The notes under the pieces are model-generated. The model did no database searches. It saw only the letters and a program-made list of their open reading frames with translations, and was not told where the DNA came from. A program made the position numbers and the translations under genes. Below, in pieces: positions 1 to 9,294 of a stretch of 64,000 nt of DNA (its first letter is position 1; every line of letters begins with the position of its first letter). The stretch is taken from the NCBI GenBank assembly GCA_947450325.1, contig CANFUT010000002.1:1-64000 (forward strand), in the 5' to 3' direction. The DNA is from Flavobacteriia bacterium (GTDB lineage: Bacteria; Bacteroidota; Bacteroidia; Flavobacteriales_D; Crocinitomicaceae).

Positions 1-77
1 TTCTCAACTTTTAAAACATCAAAATACTCAACCAAATAATCAGGTAAAAGCAACTTTAACAAATCAATATTTTCCAA
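1..77 (-). CDS. Partial N-terminus of a probable ISAon1-like transposase
   Basis: The minus strand is open from a TTG at 77 to the left edge and encodes about 25 residues, including LLKLLLPDYLVEYFDVLK. This Leu-rich LLP-x-x-LVEYF pattern is what I know from the N-terminal region of ISAon1-family transposases in Bacteroidota. An in-frame stop lies just upstream of the TTG, so if the gene is real the start is TTG or a mutated ATG. The rest lies outside the window. The assignment rests on a short motif only. Confidence 0.4.
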   Translation of the reverse strand, partial: MENIDLLKLLLPDYLVEYFDVLKVE

Positions 78-107
78 AAAAAATCATTTAGGAATCAAAG
101 GTTATAA

Positions 108-413
108 AAAAATCTTAAATTTAGCTCCACAGGTATTTGTTTTGATCCAGAAATAGACAATTTTTATATTGGGTCAAGTTCTAATTTAGAAACCCGAAAG
201 GCGTTTCATGACGCCAAGAAAGGTGCTTTTTATACAAAACGTGCGTCGGATTGGGAAATATATTTTACAATTGAATGTCAAAGTAAAACTCAATCGTTGC
301 TAATTGAAAGGCATATTAAAAAAATGAAAAGTGCAGTTTACATCCGGAACTTGAAATTATTCCCTGAAATTGCACAAAAATTATTATCAAAATATGGTGA
401 ATCTGGCTGTTAA
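108..413 (+). pseudogene. GIY-YIG endonuclease-like gene remnant
   Basis: The reading frame encodes IDNFYIGSSSNLETRK followed by a KRASDWE segment, a Q-S-LLIERHIKKMK helix and an FPEIAQKLLSKYGE tail, which is the usual order of short GIY-YIG proteins of Bacteroidota. There is no usable start codon. The expected YVYILYS-like first strand is present only in another frame (VFVLIQ, about 133-150), so a frameshift near 150 separates it from the body. The 5' end lies about 30 bases from the transposase-like frame, so insertion or deletion may have removed the start. It ends TAA at 411-413 inside a tRNA-like tail. Confidence 0.6.
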
Positions 414-459
414 TCAGTTCCGATAGCTATCGGAATGGTTCGAGCCCAAGAGAGAGCGC
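401..459 (+). repeat. tRNA-Asn-like tail with an 18-bp perfect palindrome
   Basis: The end of the GIY-YIG frame overlaps a CTGTTAA anticodon-like loop (GTT, Asn) flanked by a weak stem at 402-418. A perfect palindrome follows (TTCCGATAGCTATCGGAA, 418-435), then a GGTTCGAGCCC segment like a T-arm at 438-448. No complete D-arm or acceptor stem is visible, so this is not a functional tRNA. It looks like a tRNA-derived or tRNA-targeted 3' end attached to the nuclease gene. Confidence 0.45.
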
Positions 460-467
460 AAAAATTC

Positions 468-500
468 AAGCACTTACATTTTATGTAGGTGCTTTTTTGT
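468..500 (+). terminator. Rho-independent terminator after the GIY-YIG remnant
   Basis: A 12-bp stem (AAGCACTTACAT paired with ATGTAGGTGCTT, one G-T pair) with a TTT loop is followed by a T-rich run. Its position fits the end of a transcript covering the remnant and the tRNA-like tail. Confidence 0.75.
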
Positions 501-714
501 TTTCTATTGTAACACATTTGTAGCATAAAATTGTTTTTAAGAAGTAATTCAAATTTCCTACTGCTAGCCAAAAAAAAGCACGATAATCTTAATTACTCTT
601 ATTGATAATTAAGGCACGATTATTTAACAAATTATCACGTTTATAAAATTCAAGTTGGTTTGTAAATATTAATAGTAAATTTAATACTTCGAATTTTAGT
701 TTTTTAAATTTACA

Positions 715-3700
715 ATGCAGTTTTTCAATTTAGGATTTCATTTTCCTCCTTCTAAAATATTAAGTTTTACTTTAATTTTTTTGATTCAGATTTTTTGCAA
801 TACTTTTCCAGTAAACGCTTCTAATTTTGATTTCCGCATCTATGACAACAAAGATGGATTGAATTCACCTGATGTGATTTGTGTTTTTGCCGATGTTCGA
901 TCTTATATTTGGATCGGTGGGGCAGATGGTTTAACAAAATATGACGGAGAGAAGTTTTATAACTACAATAAAATTCAAGGGTTAAATGATACTCAGATAA
1001 ATTGTATAACTCAAGGTAAAAATGGAGAAATTTATTGTGGCACTAGAAAGGGTGTTTCAATTTTTGATGGTTTCCGTTTTAGAAATATAAAAATGAAAGA
1101 TGAGATTTCATCGCCTTTCAGCCCTCACTATGTAAAGTGCATTTACATTTCAAAAAAATCCGAAATTTTCGCGGGTTGTATTGATGGACTTTTTAAATTA
1201 GATAAAAAACGAAATGTTTTTGTTCGTGTTTGGAAAATTCGAGCGTTTACTAACAATATTATTTCCAATAATAAAGGCACCATCTTTTTTTCCACTAGTA
1301 ATGGTACTTATTCGCTAAAAAATGATGTTTATTCCAAAATTTCAATTTGTAAAAGCACTAAAAATATAAAAATAAATGCTGTAGGGCACATTTTTGGAGA
1401 TTATTATTGGGCTGCCACAACATCTGGATTTGCAAAATTAAAATTAGTAGGGAGTCAGTTTACTATCGTGAAAATCCAAGGTGCGGAATTCGTAACTTCT
1501 GTTTTAAGTTGTAAAAATAAGATCACACTTTTTACAGGTAAGACAGGATTGTTGTTTTTGAGTAAAAATAATCTTTTTCAAACTATTGACTTAAGTCAAA
1601 GAATAACGCATACTCAAATTAAATCTGCAACCCAAGATTATCAGGGAAACATTTGGCTTGCTACGACGGTAGGATTGATAAAAATGGTTGAGACCGATGT
1701 ATTTAAATCTCCAATGTCAGCTAAAATATCTTCCCCTGTAGCTTCAATGACAATCGAGAAATCTGGAACAATTTTTTTGGGCACAGTGGATGGTTTAAAT
1801 GTTATTACTAATCTAAAAGTAAAAAAAATGTATGTATCCAGCGACCCGAAGGATAAATTCATTTCTGCATTGACTTATAAGAATGATGAATTGTATGTTG
1901 GAACTTTTAGTGGTAAAGTCTTTAAGTTAAAAAATAATAGATTTCAATTTCTTTTACAAACACAAAACAGCAATGCCTGTATTTATAGAATTCTACCATT
2001 GGCAAACGATGAACTATGGGTGACTAGTGGTGAAGAAATCATTCATTTCAAAGATAATAAACCTGATTATCATAAAATTTCAACTCAATATACGCAAGAT
2101 GTTCTAATCGACAAATCAGGTTGTATTTGGTTTGCAAATGTGGCTAAGCTAATGTTATTTAAGAATCAAAAGTTACAAAGTGCCTCAAAAGTTTTTGATA
2201 AATACGAAAACTTTGTAACTCTTACAGAAGATTTAAATGGCACCATGTGGATAGGAACTTTTGGCAACGGTTTATTGCGTTATTCAAAAGGTCAAGTAAC
2301 ACAAATAACAGCCAAGGATGGATTATCAAACGATTACATCTCTTCATCATTTTTTGAAAAAGAACAAAATATATTATGGATTGGGACAATGTACGGCGTT
2401 TCCAAAATTCGATTGGGTAAAAATTCAAAGGTTTTAGCCATCGATAATTATTTGAATGAAGCAAATAGAGAAAGCTATGGTTGTGTTCAAAATGCAATTA
2501 CCAAATTGAAAAATGGCAATCTATTATTTAGTGTTGGAGAAGAGTTATTTGAGTTTAATTCTGAAAATGTTGCAAATCACAAAAGGACTATTAATATTCA
2601 ATTAAATAGTTTGAAAGTCAATCAGCGAAAAGTTTTCAAATTAAAAAGCACTATTTTTAAGTTTGATGATTGGACAAGAATTCCAATGATGCCTAAATTT
2701 AAAGCCAATGAAAATAACATTGAATTTACTTTTAATGCCATTGATTTTCATAGTCCTCAAAAAATAAAATATTCATGGAAATTAGTTGGGAATGACAATA
2801 TGTGGATTCCTTTCAATGACCGTAATTATGCCTCCTATACAAATCTTGCTCCTGGTTTATATCACTTCAAAGTAAAGGCGGTGAATCAATCAGGCGAAAA
2901 ATCTTCTATCATAAGTTATTCTTTTCTGATAAGTAAACCTTATTATTTGGAATGGTGGTTTATTGCGATTTCAGCCATAATACCATTGATTTTAGTGTTT
3001 TGGTTTATAAAATGGAGAATTAATAAAGTTCTAATTAAGGAGGCTGAAAAAAACAAAAATTATATCAAACTTGCTGAATCTGAATTAAAAGCGCTAAGAG
3101 CTCAAATGAATCCGCATTTTATGTTTAATACCTTAAATTCCATTCAAGAAATTGTATTGGGAAATGATGATAAAACTGCAAGAATCTATTTTTCTGATTT
3201 TTCAAAAATGATGAGAATGATATTGGAAAATTCAACCCAAAGATTAATTACGCTCGAAAAGGAAATTGACTTTTTAAAACTCTATTTAAGTTTTGAAAAA
3301 TTAAGATTTAATAATAAAATGGAATTTAAATTAGAGGTAGATGAGCAACTTGAACCTAGCTTTATTAAAATTCCAGCCATGTTACTGCAACCATTTATAG
3401 AAAATGCAATAAATCATGGCTTGTTGCACAAGGAAGAAGAAGGTAAACTAGTAGTAAAGTTTGAACAAATAGACTACCAGGATGAGCTCTTTTTGAGGTG
3501 CACCATCGAAGACAATGGAATTGGAAGAGTGGCTTCAAAGCAATTTAATAATTGGAAGGAAAAGGAGCATAATTCCATTTCTACAATTGTTTCCCTTGAA
3601 CGAATAGAACTATTAAATACAATTATGGAAGACAAGAAATTTTATCTATTTATTACTGATTTAATGAATGGAAATGACTCGAATGGAACAAGAGTTGAAG

Positions 3701-3717
3701 TATTAATTTCAATATAA
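715..3717 (+). CDS. Two-component propeller histidine kinase (LytS-type)
   Basis: The protein is a 1000-residue membrane sensor kinase. A signal peptide is followed by a long periplasmic beta-propeller made of two-component-regulator repeats (DGLxSxxI and WIGTxxGL patterns, roughly residues 35-630), then a Y_Y_Y-like Ig domain (about 640-740, ending YxxSYTNLAPGLYHFKV). A single membrane helix lies near residues 745-766, then a coiled segment. The cytoplasmic kinase is of the His_kinase (PF06580) type, with the phospho-acceptor His at residue 801 in QMNPHFMFN and an ATP-binding LLQPFIENAINHGL motif. It ends 5 bases before a LytTR regulator gene, so the two form a signalling pair. The ligand is unknown; in this family sugars or cell-surface signals are common. 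Confidence 0.93.
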   Translation: MQFFNLGFHFPPSKILSFTLIFLIQIFCNTFPVNASNFDFRIYDNKDGLNSPDVICVFADVRSYIWIGGADGLTKYDGEKFYNYNKIQGLNDTQINCITQGKNGEIYCGTRKGVSIFDGFRFRNIKMKDEISSPFSPHYVKCIYISKKSEIFAGCIDGLFKLDKKRNVFVRVWKIRAFTNNIISNNKGTIFFSTSNGTYSLKNDVYSKISICKSTKNIKINAVGHIFGDYYWAATTSGFAKLKLVGSQFTIVKIQGAEFVTSVLSCKNKITLFTGKTGLLFLSKNNLFQTIDLSQRITHTQIKSATQDYQGNIWLATTVGLIKMVETDVFKSPMSAKISSPVASMTIEKSGTIFLGTVDGLNVITNLKVKKMYVSSDPKDKFISALTYKNDELYVGTFSGKVFKLKNNRFQFLLQTQNSNACIYRILPLANDELWVTSGEEIIHFKDNKPDYHKISTQYTQDVLIDKSGCIWFANVAKLMLFKNQKLQSASKVFDKYENFVTLTEDLNGTMWIGTFGNGLLRYSKGQVTQITAKDGLSNDYISSSFFEKEQNILWIGTMYGVSKIRLGKNSKVLAIDNYLNEANRESYGCVQNAITKLKNGNLLFSVGEELFEFNSENVANHKRTINIQLNSLKVNQRKVFKLKSTIFKFDDWTRIPMMPKFKANENNIEFTFNAIDFHSPQKIKYSWKLVGNDNMWIPFNDRNYASYTNLAPGLYHFKVKAVNQSGEKSSIISYSFLISKPYYLEWWFIAISAIIPLILVFWFIKWRINKVLIKEAEKNKNYIKLAESELKALRAQMNPHFMFNTLNSIQEIVLGNDDKTARIYFSDFSKMMRMILENSTQRLITLEKEIDFLKLYLSFEKLRFNNKMEFKLEVDEQLEPSFIKIPAMLLQPFIENAINHGLLHKEEEGKLVVKFEQIDYQDELFLRCTIEDNGIGRVASKQFNNWKEKEHNSISTIVSLERIELLNTIMEDKKFYLFITDLMNGNDSNGTRVEVLISI

Positions 3718-3722
3718 ACAAG

Positions 3723-4478
3723 ATGATAAAAGTTTTAATCGTTGATGACGAGCAGTCAGCAAGAGAAAGTTTGGTGAGTATTATTCAAAAGTATTGTGAT
3801 GGCGTTTCAATAATTGGATTGGGAAAAAATGTGGATGAAGCAGTTGATTTAATTTATCGCTTTTCACCCGATCTTGTGTTCCTAGATATTGAAATGCCTA
3901 AAGGAAATGGTTTTAGTTTATTTGAAAAGGTAAAAAGTCCAAGTTTTGAAACAATTTTTACAACTGCTTATGAAGAATTTGCAATTAAAGCTTTTCGCGT
4001 TTCGGCTTTAGATTACCTCACAAAGCCCTTAGATTTTAGACAAGTTCAAGAAGCCATTTTGAAATTCAAGCAAAAACAAAAAGTAGAACTGAGAGAACAA
4101 CGCATTGAATTATTGATTGAAAACATGTCTAACCGACCAAATGAATTCAATAAGTTGGTTGTCCCTGATGTAGATGGATTATCGCTTGTAAATGTTTCAG
4201 AAATAGTTTATTGTCAAGCAGATGGAAGTTACACGCACCTTCATTTTTTAAATGGAAAGAAAATTACGACCAGCAAACTACTGAAATCCATTGAGGAATT
4301 ATTGCCAGAAGAAACTTTTTTTAGAATTCATAAATCATATTTGGTAAATCTAAATCTCATTAAACGATACAATAAGATTGATGGTCATCAAGTTTTAATG
4401 GAAAACAACGTTTTTTTAGATGTTGCTGATCGTCAGAAAAGAGCTTTTTTAGATAAAATTAGTTCGAATAGAAATTGA
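3723..4478 (+). CDS. LytTR-family response regulator
   Basis: This is the cytoplasmic partner of the preceding kinase. The N-terminal receiver domain (residues 1-120) has the acidic pair VDDE at 8-10, the phospho-acceptor Asp55 in LVFLDIEMP, a conserved Thr in FTTAYEEF and Lys in LTKPLDF. The C-terminal LytTR DNA-binding domain (about 148-245) has the typical IVYCQADGSYTHLH and FFRIHKSYLVNL motifs. At 251 residues it has the usual length. It is separated from the kinase by only 5 bases, which indicates cotranscription. The target genes cannot be inferred; the surface-protein genes downstream are possible but unproven. Confidence 0.95.
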   Translation: MIKVLIVDDEQSARESLVSIIQKYCDGVSIIGLGKNVDEAVDLIYRFSPDLVFLDIEMPKGNGFSLFEKVKSPSFETIFTTAYEEFAIKAFRVSALDYLTKPLDFRQVQEAILKFKQKQKVELREQRIELLIENMSNRPNEFNKLVVPDVDGLSLVNVSEIVYCQADGSYTHLHFLNGKKITTSKLLKSIEELLPEETFFRIHKSYLVNLNLIKRYNKIDGHQVLMENNVFLDVADRQKRAFLDKISSNRN

Positions 4479-4582
4479 TTTAATTAGCTTATTAACGGCG
4501 GTAATTTCGAAAAAAACTGCGCTTACAAATCGGTATTTTGCGGATTTAAATAATTTATTTCTTTGTTAAAAAATTATAACAA

Positions 4583-5071
4583 ATGAAAAAAGGAATTTTA
4601 AGCTTGGTTGTGATATCTCTTATTGCAACTTCTTGTTCATCAGTAAAAATTATTGGAAGCGTCAATATGCTTTCTCATAGAAATGTGAATACTCAAACAG
4701 AGTATCAACTTTTAACCTCCTATGCGGGTGGAAGTCCAAAAGAGAGAAAAAAGTCAAAAGCAGTTACGATTGAAGATGCGATTGACCAAACTGTAAAAAA
4801 AGTTGCTGGTGGTGAATATTTGATGAACGCAAAAATTTATCAAATTATCAAAGGAAGAAAAATGTTTTATTTCTGTGAAGGTGATGTTTGGGGTTCAAAA
4901 GCCAATATTTCTTATCGAGGTTTTAAAGTTGGTGATAAGGTTATTGTTGATGGAGTTGTAAATACAATCGCAACTATCAAATCATTGAAAGACGATAAAA
5001 CATGTTTTATTATTCGCGTAAACGGCGTAATTGAAGAAGTTAAATATGACCGAATTAGTAAAGCTGAATAG
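4583..5071 (+). CDS. Small lipoprotein of unknown function
   Basis: A 162-residue protein with a lipoprotein signal (MKKGILSLVVISLIATSC, Cys18), so probably anchored to an envelope membrane. The body holds NMLSHRNVNT, a Lys-rich ERKKSKA segment and an A-I-D-x-TVKKVAGGEYL helix; I recall the same pattern in small conserved lipoproteins of Bacteroidota, without a known function. The last third (YRGFKVGDKVI to the end) looks like a small beta domain. It stands alone between the regulator gene and a good terminator. Confidence 0.8.
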   Translation: MKKGILSLVVISLIATSCSSVKIIGSVNMLSHRNVNTQTEYQLLTSYAGGSPKERKKSKAVTIEDAIDQTVKKVAGGEYLMNAKIYQIIKGRKMFYFCEGDVWGSKANISYRGFKVGDKVIVDGVVNTIATIKSLKDDKTCFIIRVNGVIEEVKYDRISKAE

Positions 5072-5097
5072 TGGATATAATTGACACAGTTTAATGA

Positions 5098-5126
5098 GCA
5101 TACTCCTGAGAGAGTATGCTTTTTTT
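5098..5126 (+). terminator. Rho-independent terminator
   Basis: A perfect 8-bp stem (GCATACTC / GAGTATGC) with a 6-base loop is followed by seven T. It ends the transcript of the small lipoprotein gene. The remaining 220 bases before the next gene are AT-rich and show nothing else I can support. Confidence 0.85.
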
Positions 5127-5344
5127 GATTTCAATCATTAATTGAATTTGCCTACTTCAACAAATTACCTTCAAAAGGTAGCTTCCACAAAGATATAGGT
5201 GCTCTTTACAAGCTTGTTAAACGCATTCATTGTATAATCTTGTTTTTAATTATATTATAAAATTTAATTTTTAGCTGGAAATATTTTATATTTTTGATAA
5301 AAATAACCTTGTATTTTTACTTATTGTAAAATTTAACAAACTGT

Positions 5345-5836
5345 ATGAATTTAACAAACATAATAAAAACTATTACTCTAGTTGTATTTTTTCTTTTGAT
5401 AAAAGAAGCCAGCTATGCTCAAAAAATTACCCATTCAGTAATTGGATCCTTAGGCTCTTTGTTAAATTCCGATGGAACTAATTACCAGCAATCAATTGGT
5501 CAGCCTGCCATTGTTACAAACGAAAAGAATGATGGAACAGGCTTAAGACAAGGATTTCTGCAACCATTCACTTTTACTGTTGAGAGTAATGAGTTGGACG
5601 TTCATTTATTTCCCAATCCTAACCATGGTGAATTTGCTTTTCAAGTAAATGTGGAGAATGATACCAAGTTTAATTATCAGCTTTTTGATCAAAGTGGAAA
5701 ATTAATTGAATTTAGTTCTGCTTTTGGTAACTCTTTGGTTCCGGTTAAAATTTTAAACCCTGCGCAAGGCGTGTACCATCTCAAAGTAAATACTGACAGT
5801 AAAACATCCTCTTTTAAAATTATCGTAATTCCTTAA
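5345..5836 (+). CDS. T9SS-sorted secreted protein
   Basis: A 163-residue protein with an N-terminal signal peptide (cleavage near SYAQK), a short mature part with GSLLNSDGTNYQQSIGQP, and a C-terminal type A sorting domain from about residue 82: LDVHLFPNPNHGEF, then a YQLFDQSGKL strand and LKVNTDSKTSSFKIIV at the end. The sorting domain sends the protein through the type IX secretion system to the surface. The first part (G-S-x-GQP) is common in very short Bacteroidota surface proteins whose role is unknown. It starts a group with the barrel gene 4 bases downstream and the collagen-like gene. Confidence 0.85.
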   Translation: MNLTNIIKTITLVVFFLLIKEASYAQKITHSVIGSLGSLLNSDGTNYQQSIGQPAIVTNEKNDGTGLRQGFLQPFTFTVESNELDVHLFPNPNHGEFAFQVNVENDTKFNYQLFDQSGKLIEFSSAFGNSLVPVKILNPAQGVYHLKVNTDSKTSSFKIIVIP

Positions 5837-5840
5837 GTCA

Positions 5841-6458
5841 ATGAAAGCAATACTACTAACACTCCTAATATTTGGGTCTTTACAAATTTTCAGTCAAAAA
5901 GATTTGAGATTAAACCTTTTTTATGGGAAAAATGCAACAAATTTTATTTTTAAAGAAGGTTTAACCACCAAGGCAACGAAGTACACTTTTGGAGAGTTCT
6001 ATGGATTAAGTTTAGGAATAAAAGTTGCGCCGAGACATTCTTTTCGACCAGAAATTAACTTTTACCAAGCTGGTGCAAAATCTACTTTTAATGAAACACC
6101 ATTAAATTGGAAACTTGATTATGTTGGCGCTGGTTGCGCTTATTTGGTAAAAATCCTAGGTAAAGACAGTGCAAATTTTGCTATGTCAACGGGTGCATTT
6201 TTTAGTGTCGATTACCTCGTGAAAGGAGATCAAGCGATTGGCACAACCAACTACAATATTATCCGAGAAAAGTCACTAGAGCGATATAATATTACTTCTG
6301 CTTTTTTATTAAATGGAACATACAAAGCGACCGAAAGTCTTTTTATCAATTTTGAATATAGATTCAATTTTGGATTGAATAACATTGAGAAAGACCAAAA
6401 TGAAAAAACAAGAAATATCGGAAATACTGGAGCAATTGGTATTTCATTTAAATTATAA
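5841..6458 (+). CDS. Outer-membrane beta-barrel protein
   Basis: A 205-residue protein with a signal peptide (cleavage after QIFSQ) and alternating hydrophobic/polar strands, with a C-terminal [11 protein letters not shown] strand and a final [10 protein letters not shown] ending on a hydrophobic pattern typical of outer-membrane barrels. Motifs such as [19 protein letters not shown] are typical of the small porin-like (OmpA-beta-barrel) group. It lies 4 bases after the T9SS protein gene and 11 bases before the collagen-like gene, so the three are probably cotranscribed. The function is not known; anchoring or assembling the surface protein is an inference. Confidence 0.75.
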   Translation: MKAILLTLLIFGSLQIFSQKDLRLNLFYGKNATNFIFKEGLTTKATKYTFGEFYGLSLGIKVAPRHSFRPEINFYQAGAKSTFNETPLNWKLDYVGAGCAYLVKILGKDSANFAMSTGAFFSVDYLVKGDQAIGTTNYNIIREKSLERYNITSAFLLNGTYKATESLFINFEYRFNFGLNNIEKDQNEKTRNIGNTGAIGISFKL

Positions 6459-6469
6459 AATCATACACT

Positions 6470-9010
6470 ATGAAACAGTTATTTATATTATTCAGCATTT
6501 TATTTGCGAGTACAATAACCCTTTTTGCGCAAGCACCGCCCCAAGGAATCAACTATCAAGCAGTGGTTTACATGGATGGAAGCGACAGCCAACCGGGAAC
6601 GAACATATCAGGACAACTTTTAACCAAGCAAAACATTTCTGTCCAATTTAGTATTTTGAAATCTTCTGTGACAGGAACGGTGGTGTACAAAGAAATACAC
6701 CAAGTGCAAACAGATGAATTTGGAATGTTTTCATTGATTATTGGACAAGGAAACTCCAATGGCACGAGTGCTTTTCCAGCAATTGACTGGGGAGCAGACA
6801 TCTACTTTTTAAAAGTAGAATTAGATAAAAAAGCGGGCACTGATTTTAAACTTATGTCAACACAACAATTGTGGAGTGTGCCTTATTCCCTTTACAGTGA
6901 AGAAGCAAGTTATGCCGAAAACGCTGGAAATGGAATTACCAATGTTTCAGATAATGGAGACGGTACAATAACAATTACTTATTTTGACGGTACAACCTAT
7001 ACATCTCCAATTTTAAGCGGATTGACTGGACCGCAAGGTATTCAAGGGGTGGCTGGTGCAACTGGAACAACAGGTGCCGCGGGAAAAAATACGCTTGCTA
7101 AAACAACAACCGAAACTGGTGGTGCAAATTGCGCAACGGGTGGTGTGAAAGTAGAATATGGTTTAGATGCAAACAGCAACAATGTGCTTGATGCTACTGA
7201 AATTAATGCAACATTGACTAAATATATTTGCAATGGAACTGCCGGTGCAACGGGCGCTCAAGGACCAACAGGTTTAACTGGACCGGCTGGTGTTCAAGGG
7301 ATTCAAGGAGTGGCTGGAACCTCAGGTGCGGCTGGATCAACAGGTGCCTCAGGTAAAAACACACTTGCTAAAACAACGACCGAAGTTGCAGGTGCAAATT
7401 GCGTAACGGGTGGTGTGAAAGTAGAATATGGTTTAGATGCAAACAGCAACAATGTGCTTGATGCTACTGAAATTAATGCAACATTGACTAGATACATTTG
7501 CAATGGAACAGCTGGAGCAACGGGCGCTCAAGGCGCTACTGGACCGCAAGGATTACAAGGAGTTGCGGGACCAGCCGGTGCGATAGGTACACAAGGACCA
7601 ATCGGTTTAACTGGACCATCTGGGGCGACAGGTGCTACTGGAACTGCAGGAACTAACGGAACCAATGGCATTGACGGAAAAAACACACTTGCTAAAACAA
7701 CAACCGAAACTGCAGGTACAAACTGTGCAACTGGTGGCGTAAAAGTAGAGTACGGATTAGACGCTAACAGCAACAATGTGCTTGATGCGACTGAAATTAA
7801 TGCAACATTGACCAAATACATTTGTAATGGAACCGCAGGTGCAACAGGAACTCAGGGACCAACAGGTTTGACTGGTGCAACAGGAGCTCAAGGAATTCAA
7901 GGTTTAGCTGGAACCGCAGGTGCGGCTGGTGCTGTAGGAAAAAACACCCTTGCTAATACGACTACAGAAGTTGCAGGTGTAAACTGTGCAACGGGCGGTG
8001 TGAAAGTTGAATATGGATTAGATGCAAACAGCAATAATGTGCTTGATGTTTCTGAAATTAATGCAACATTAACCAAATATATTTGCAATGGAACTGCCGG
8101 TGCAACGGGCGCTCAAGGACCAACAGGTTTGACAGGAGCAACTGGTGCTCAAGGAATTCAAGGTTTAACTGGAACCGCGGGCGCGACTGGCGCAACTGGT
8201 GCCGCAGGAACTAACGGAACCAATGGTACTGACGGAAAAAATACACTAACTATAACAACAACTGAATCTGCTGGCGTAAACTGTGCAACAGGTGGTGTAA
8301 AAGTTGAATACGGTTTAGATGCAAACAGCAACAACTTACTCGATGCTACAGAAATAAATGCTACGCTTACCAAATACATCTGTAATGGAACCGCTGGCGC
8401 AACAGGATTACCAGGACCAGCAGGTTCAAGTATTTTATCAAACATGACTGTTTATTCAAATTCAGGCACTTATACTTTTGTAATTCCCGCAGGGGTTACT
8501 AAAATCTGTGTAGAAGTGTGGGGAGCTGGAGGGGGAGGAGGAAATTCAAGTTCAAGTGTTGTTGGGTCGTGCAGCAGTGGTTCAGGTGGGGGATACGGAA
8601 AAGAAATTTTTAGTGTTTCTCCAGGAACATCTTATTCTGTTGTTGTGGGCACTGGAGGAACTGCTAGTGGTGGGAATGGCGGTAACTCTTCTTTTGGCTC
8701 TCTTATTTCTGCTACAGGAGGACAAGGTGGTTTAAATCTAGGGAGTAGTCCATTTTTCCTCCCAAACGGTGGAACAAGTTCAGCAGTGTTTAATGTTACA
8801 GGGCAAGCTGGGATTATTGGTTTTGGAGCTAATGGTCAAGGTGCTGCAGGAGGAGGTAGTTTTGGTTCTTTTGGAGGGAGATCTGGCTATAATGGTATGG
8901 TTGCTAGTCCCGGAAATAGTCCCGGCGGAGGAGGCTCAAGCGGTTGTGGTTTCACTGGTTTTACAGCAGGGGCGGCAGGTGGTGTTGGTAGAGTTGTTGT
9001 TTGGTATTGA
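6470..9010 (+). CDS. Collagen-like repeat surface protein with a glycine-rich C-terminus
   Basis: This 846-residue protein has a signal peptide (cleavage near LFAQA) and an N-terminal domain starting [13 protein letters not shown] (residues 22-150), typical of Bacteroidota fibre-like proteins. Collagen-like Gly-X-Y runs (GPQGIQG, GPTGLTG) follow, alternating with five copies of a 55-residue Cys-containing unit starting at residues 205, 295, 403, 490 and 589. The C-terminus (about 660-846) is a Gly/Ser-rich domain with VWGAGGGGG and [10 protein letters not shown], like the glycine-rich domains of phage-tail or surface fibres. I see no T9SS sorting domain. The units resemble the family I know as DUF7151. 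It is probably an extended extracellular fibre. Confidence 0.85.
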   Translation: MKQLFILFSILFASTITLFAQAPPQGINYQAVVYMDGSDSQPGTNISGQLLTKQNISVQFSILKSSVTGTVVYKEIHQVQTDEFGMFSLIIGQGNSNGTSAFPAIDWGADIYFLKVELDKKAGTDFKLMSTQQLWSVPYSLYSEEASYAENAGNGITNVSDNGDGTITITYFDGTTYTSPILSGLTGPQGIQGVAGATGTTGAAGKNTLAKTTTETGGANCATGGVKVEYGLDANSNNVLDATEINATLTKYICNGTAGATGAQGPTGLTGPAGVQGIQGVAGTSGAAGSTGASGKNTLAKTTTEVAGANCVTGGVKVEYGLDANSNNVLDATEINATLTRYICNGTAGATGAQGATGPQGLQGVAGPAGAIGTQGPIGLTGPSGATGATGTAGTNGTNGIDGKNTLAKTTTETAGTNCATGGVKVEYGLDANSNNVLDATEINATLTKYICNGTAGATGTQGPTGLTGATGAQGIQGLAGTAGAAGAVGKNTLANTTTEVAGVNCATGGVKVEYGLDANSNNVLDVSEINATLTKYICNGTAGATGAQGPTGLTGATGAQGIQGLTGTAGATGATGAAGTNGTNGTDGKNTLTITTTESAGVNCATGGVKVEYGLDANSNNLLDATEINATLTKYICNGTAGATGLPGPAGSSILSNMTVYSNSGTYTFVIPAGVTKICVEVWGAGGGGGNSSSSVVGSCSSGSGGGYGKEIFSVSPGTSYSVVVGTGGTASGGNGGNSSFGSLISATGGQGGLNLGSSPFFLPNGGTSSAVFNVTGQAGIIGFGANGQGAAGGGSFGSFGGRSGYNGMVASPGNSPGGGGSSGCGFTGFTAGAAGGVGRVVVWY
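7082..8398 (+). repeat. Five near-identical 165-bp coding repeats
   Basis: Units of 55 codons begin at 7082, 7352, 7676, 7937 and 8234 and are separated by variable collagen-like stretches. Each carries GKNTL, a Cys (x-NCxTGG), the invariant [13 protein letters not shown] and a second Cys in YICNGTAG. Long stretches are identical at base level, which suggests recent duplication or gene conversion and makes the copy number unstable in principle. Confidence 0.9.
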
Positions 9011-9184
9011 TAATAACGCATTTTCTTATGGAAAACAATGTTAAAATAGATATTTCCGATATAAATAAAAAGCAATGCTGACTTCAAATAGCAACTTCAA
9101 CTTTTGGGTTATACAAGCAGATTACCTACTACTCCATATTAAATCGCTTAATTATTGAATTAGATTTATTCAATAATAAGAACT

Positions 9185-9213
9185 AGTCAGCATGTAAGTG
9201 CTGACTTTTTTGT
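9185..9213 (+). terminator. Rho-independent terminator
   Basis: A perfect 8-bp stem (AGTCAGCA / TGCTGACT) with a 6-base loop is followed by T residues. It ends the surface-protein transcript about 175 bases after the collagen-like gene. The bases between the gene and the hairpin show no supported gene. Confidence 0.85.
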
Positions 9214-9267
9214 TTCCCCTAACCGCAACTATTTTCCACTCTATTTCATAAATCATTTTTCAAACCT

Positions 9268-9275
9268 TATCTTTG
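9268..9275 (+). promoter_or_regulatory. Probable aspS promoter -7 box
   Basis: TATCTTTG matches the Bacteroidota -7 consensus TAnnTTTG and lies 19 bases before the aspS start. The upstream -33 element is weak here (only T-rich sequence near 9244-9260). Confidence 0.5.
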
Positions 9276-9294
9276 CAATCTCAAATTCAATAAA

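Noticed and set aside
401-459. A functional tRNA-Asn gene
   Set aside because: Only anticodon-loop-like and T-arm-like pieces are present; the D-arm and a paired acceptor stem are missing.
6385-6651. An 88-residue plus-strand frame over the junction between the barrel and collagen-like genes
   Set aside because: It overlaps two well-supported genes in another frame, and its sequence is not protein-like.
7082-8398. Regularly spaced repeats that could suggest a CRISPR array
   Set aside because: The units are 165 bp, in frame, and code for a protein repeat; the separating stretches are collagen-like coding sequence, not spacers.
7042-8445. Several similar minus-strand frames (about 63-97 residues) opposite the collagen-like gene
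   Set aside because: They are the antisense of the same repeated unit; their similarity comes from the plus-strand repeats and they have no independent support.
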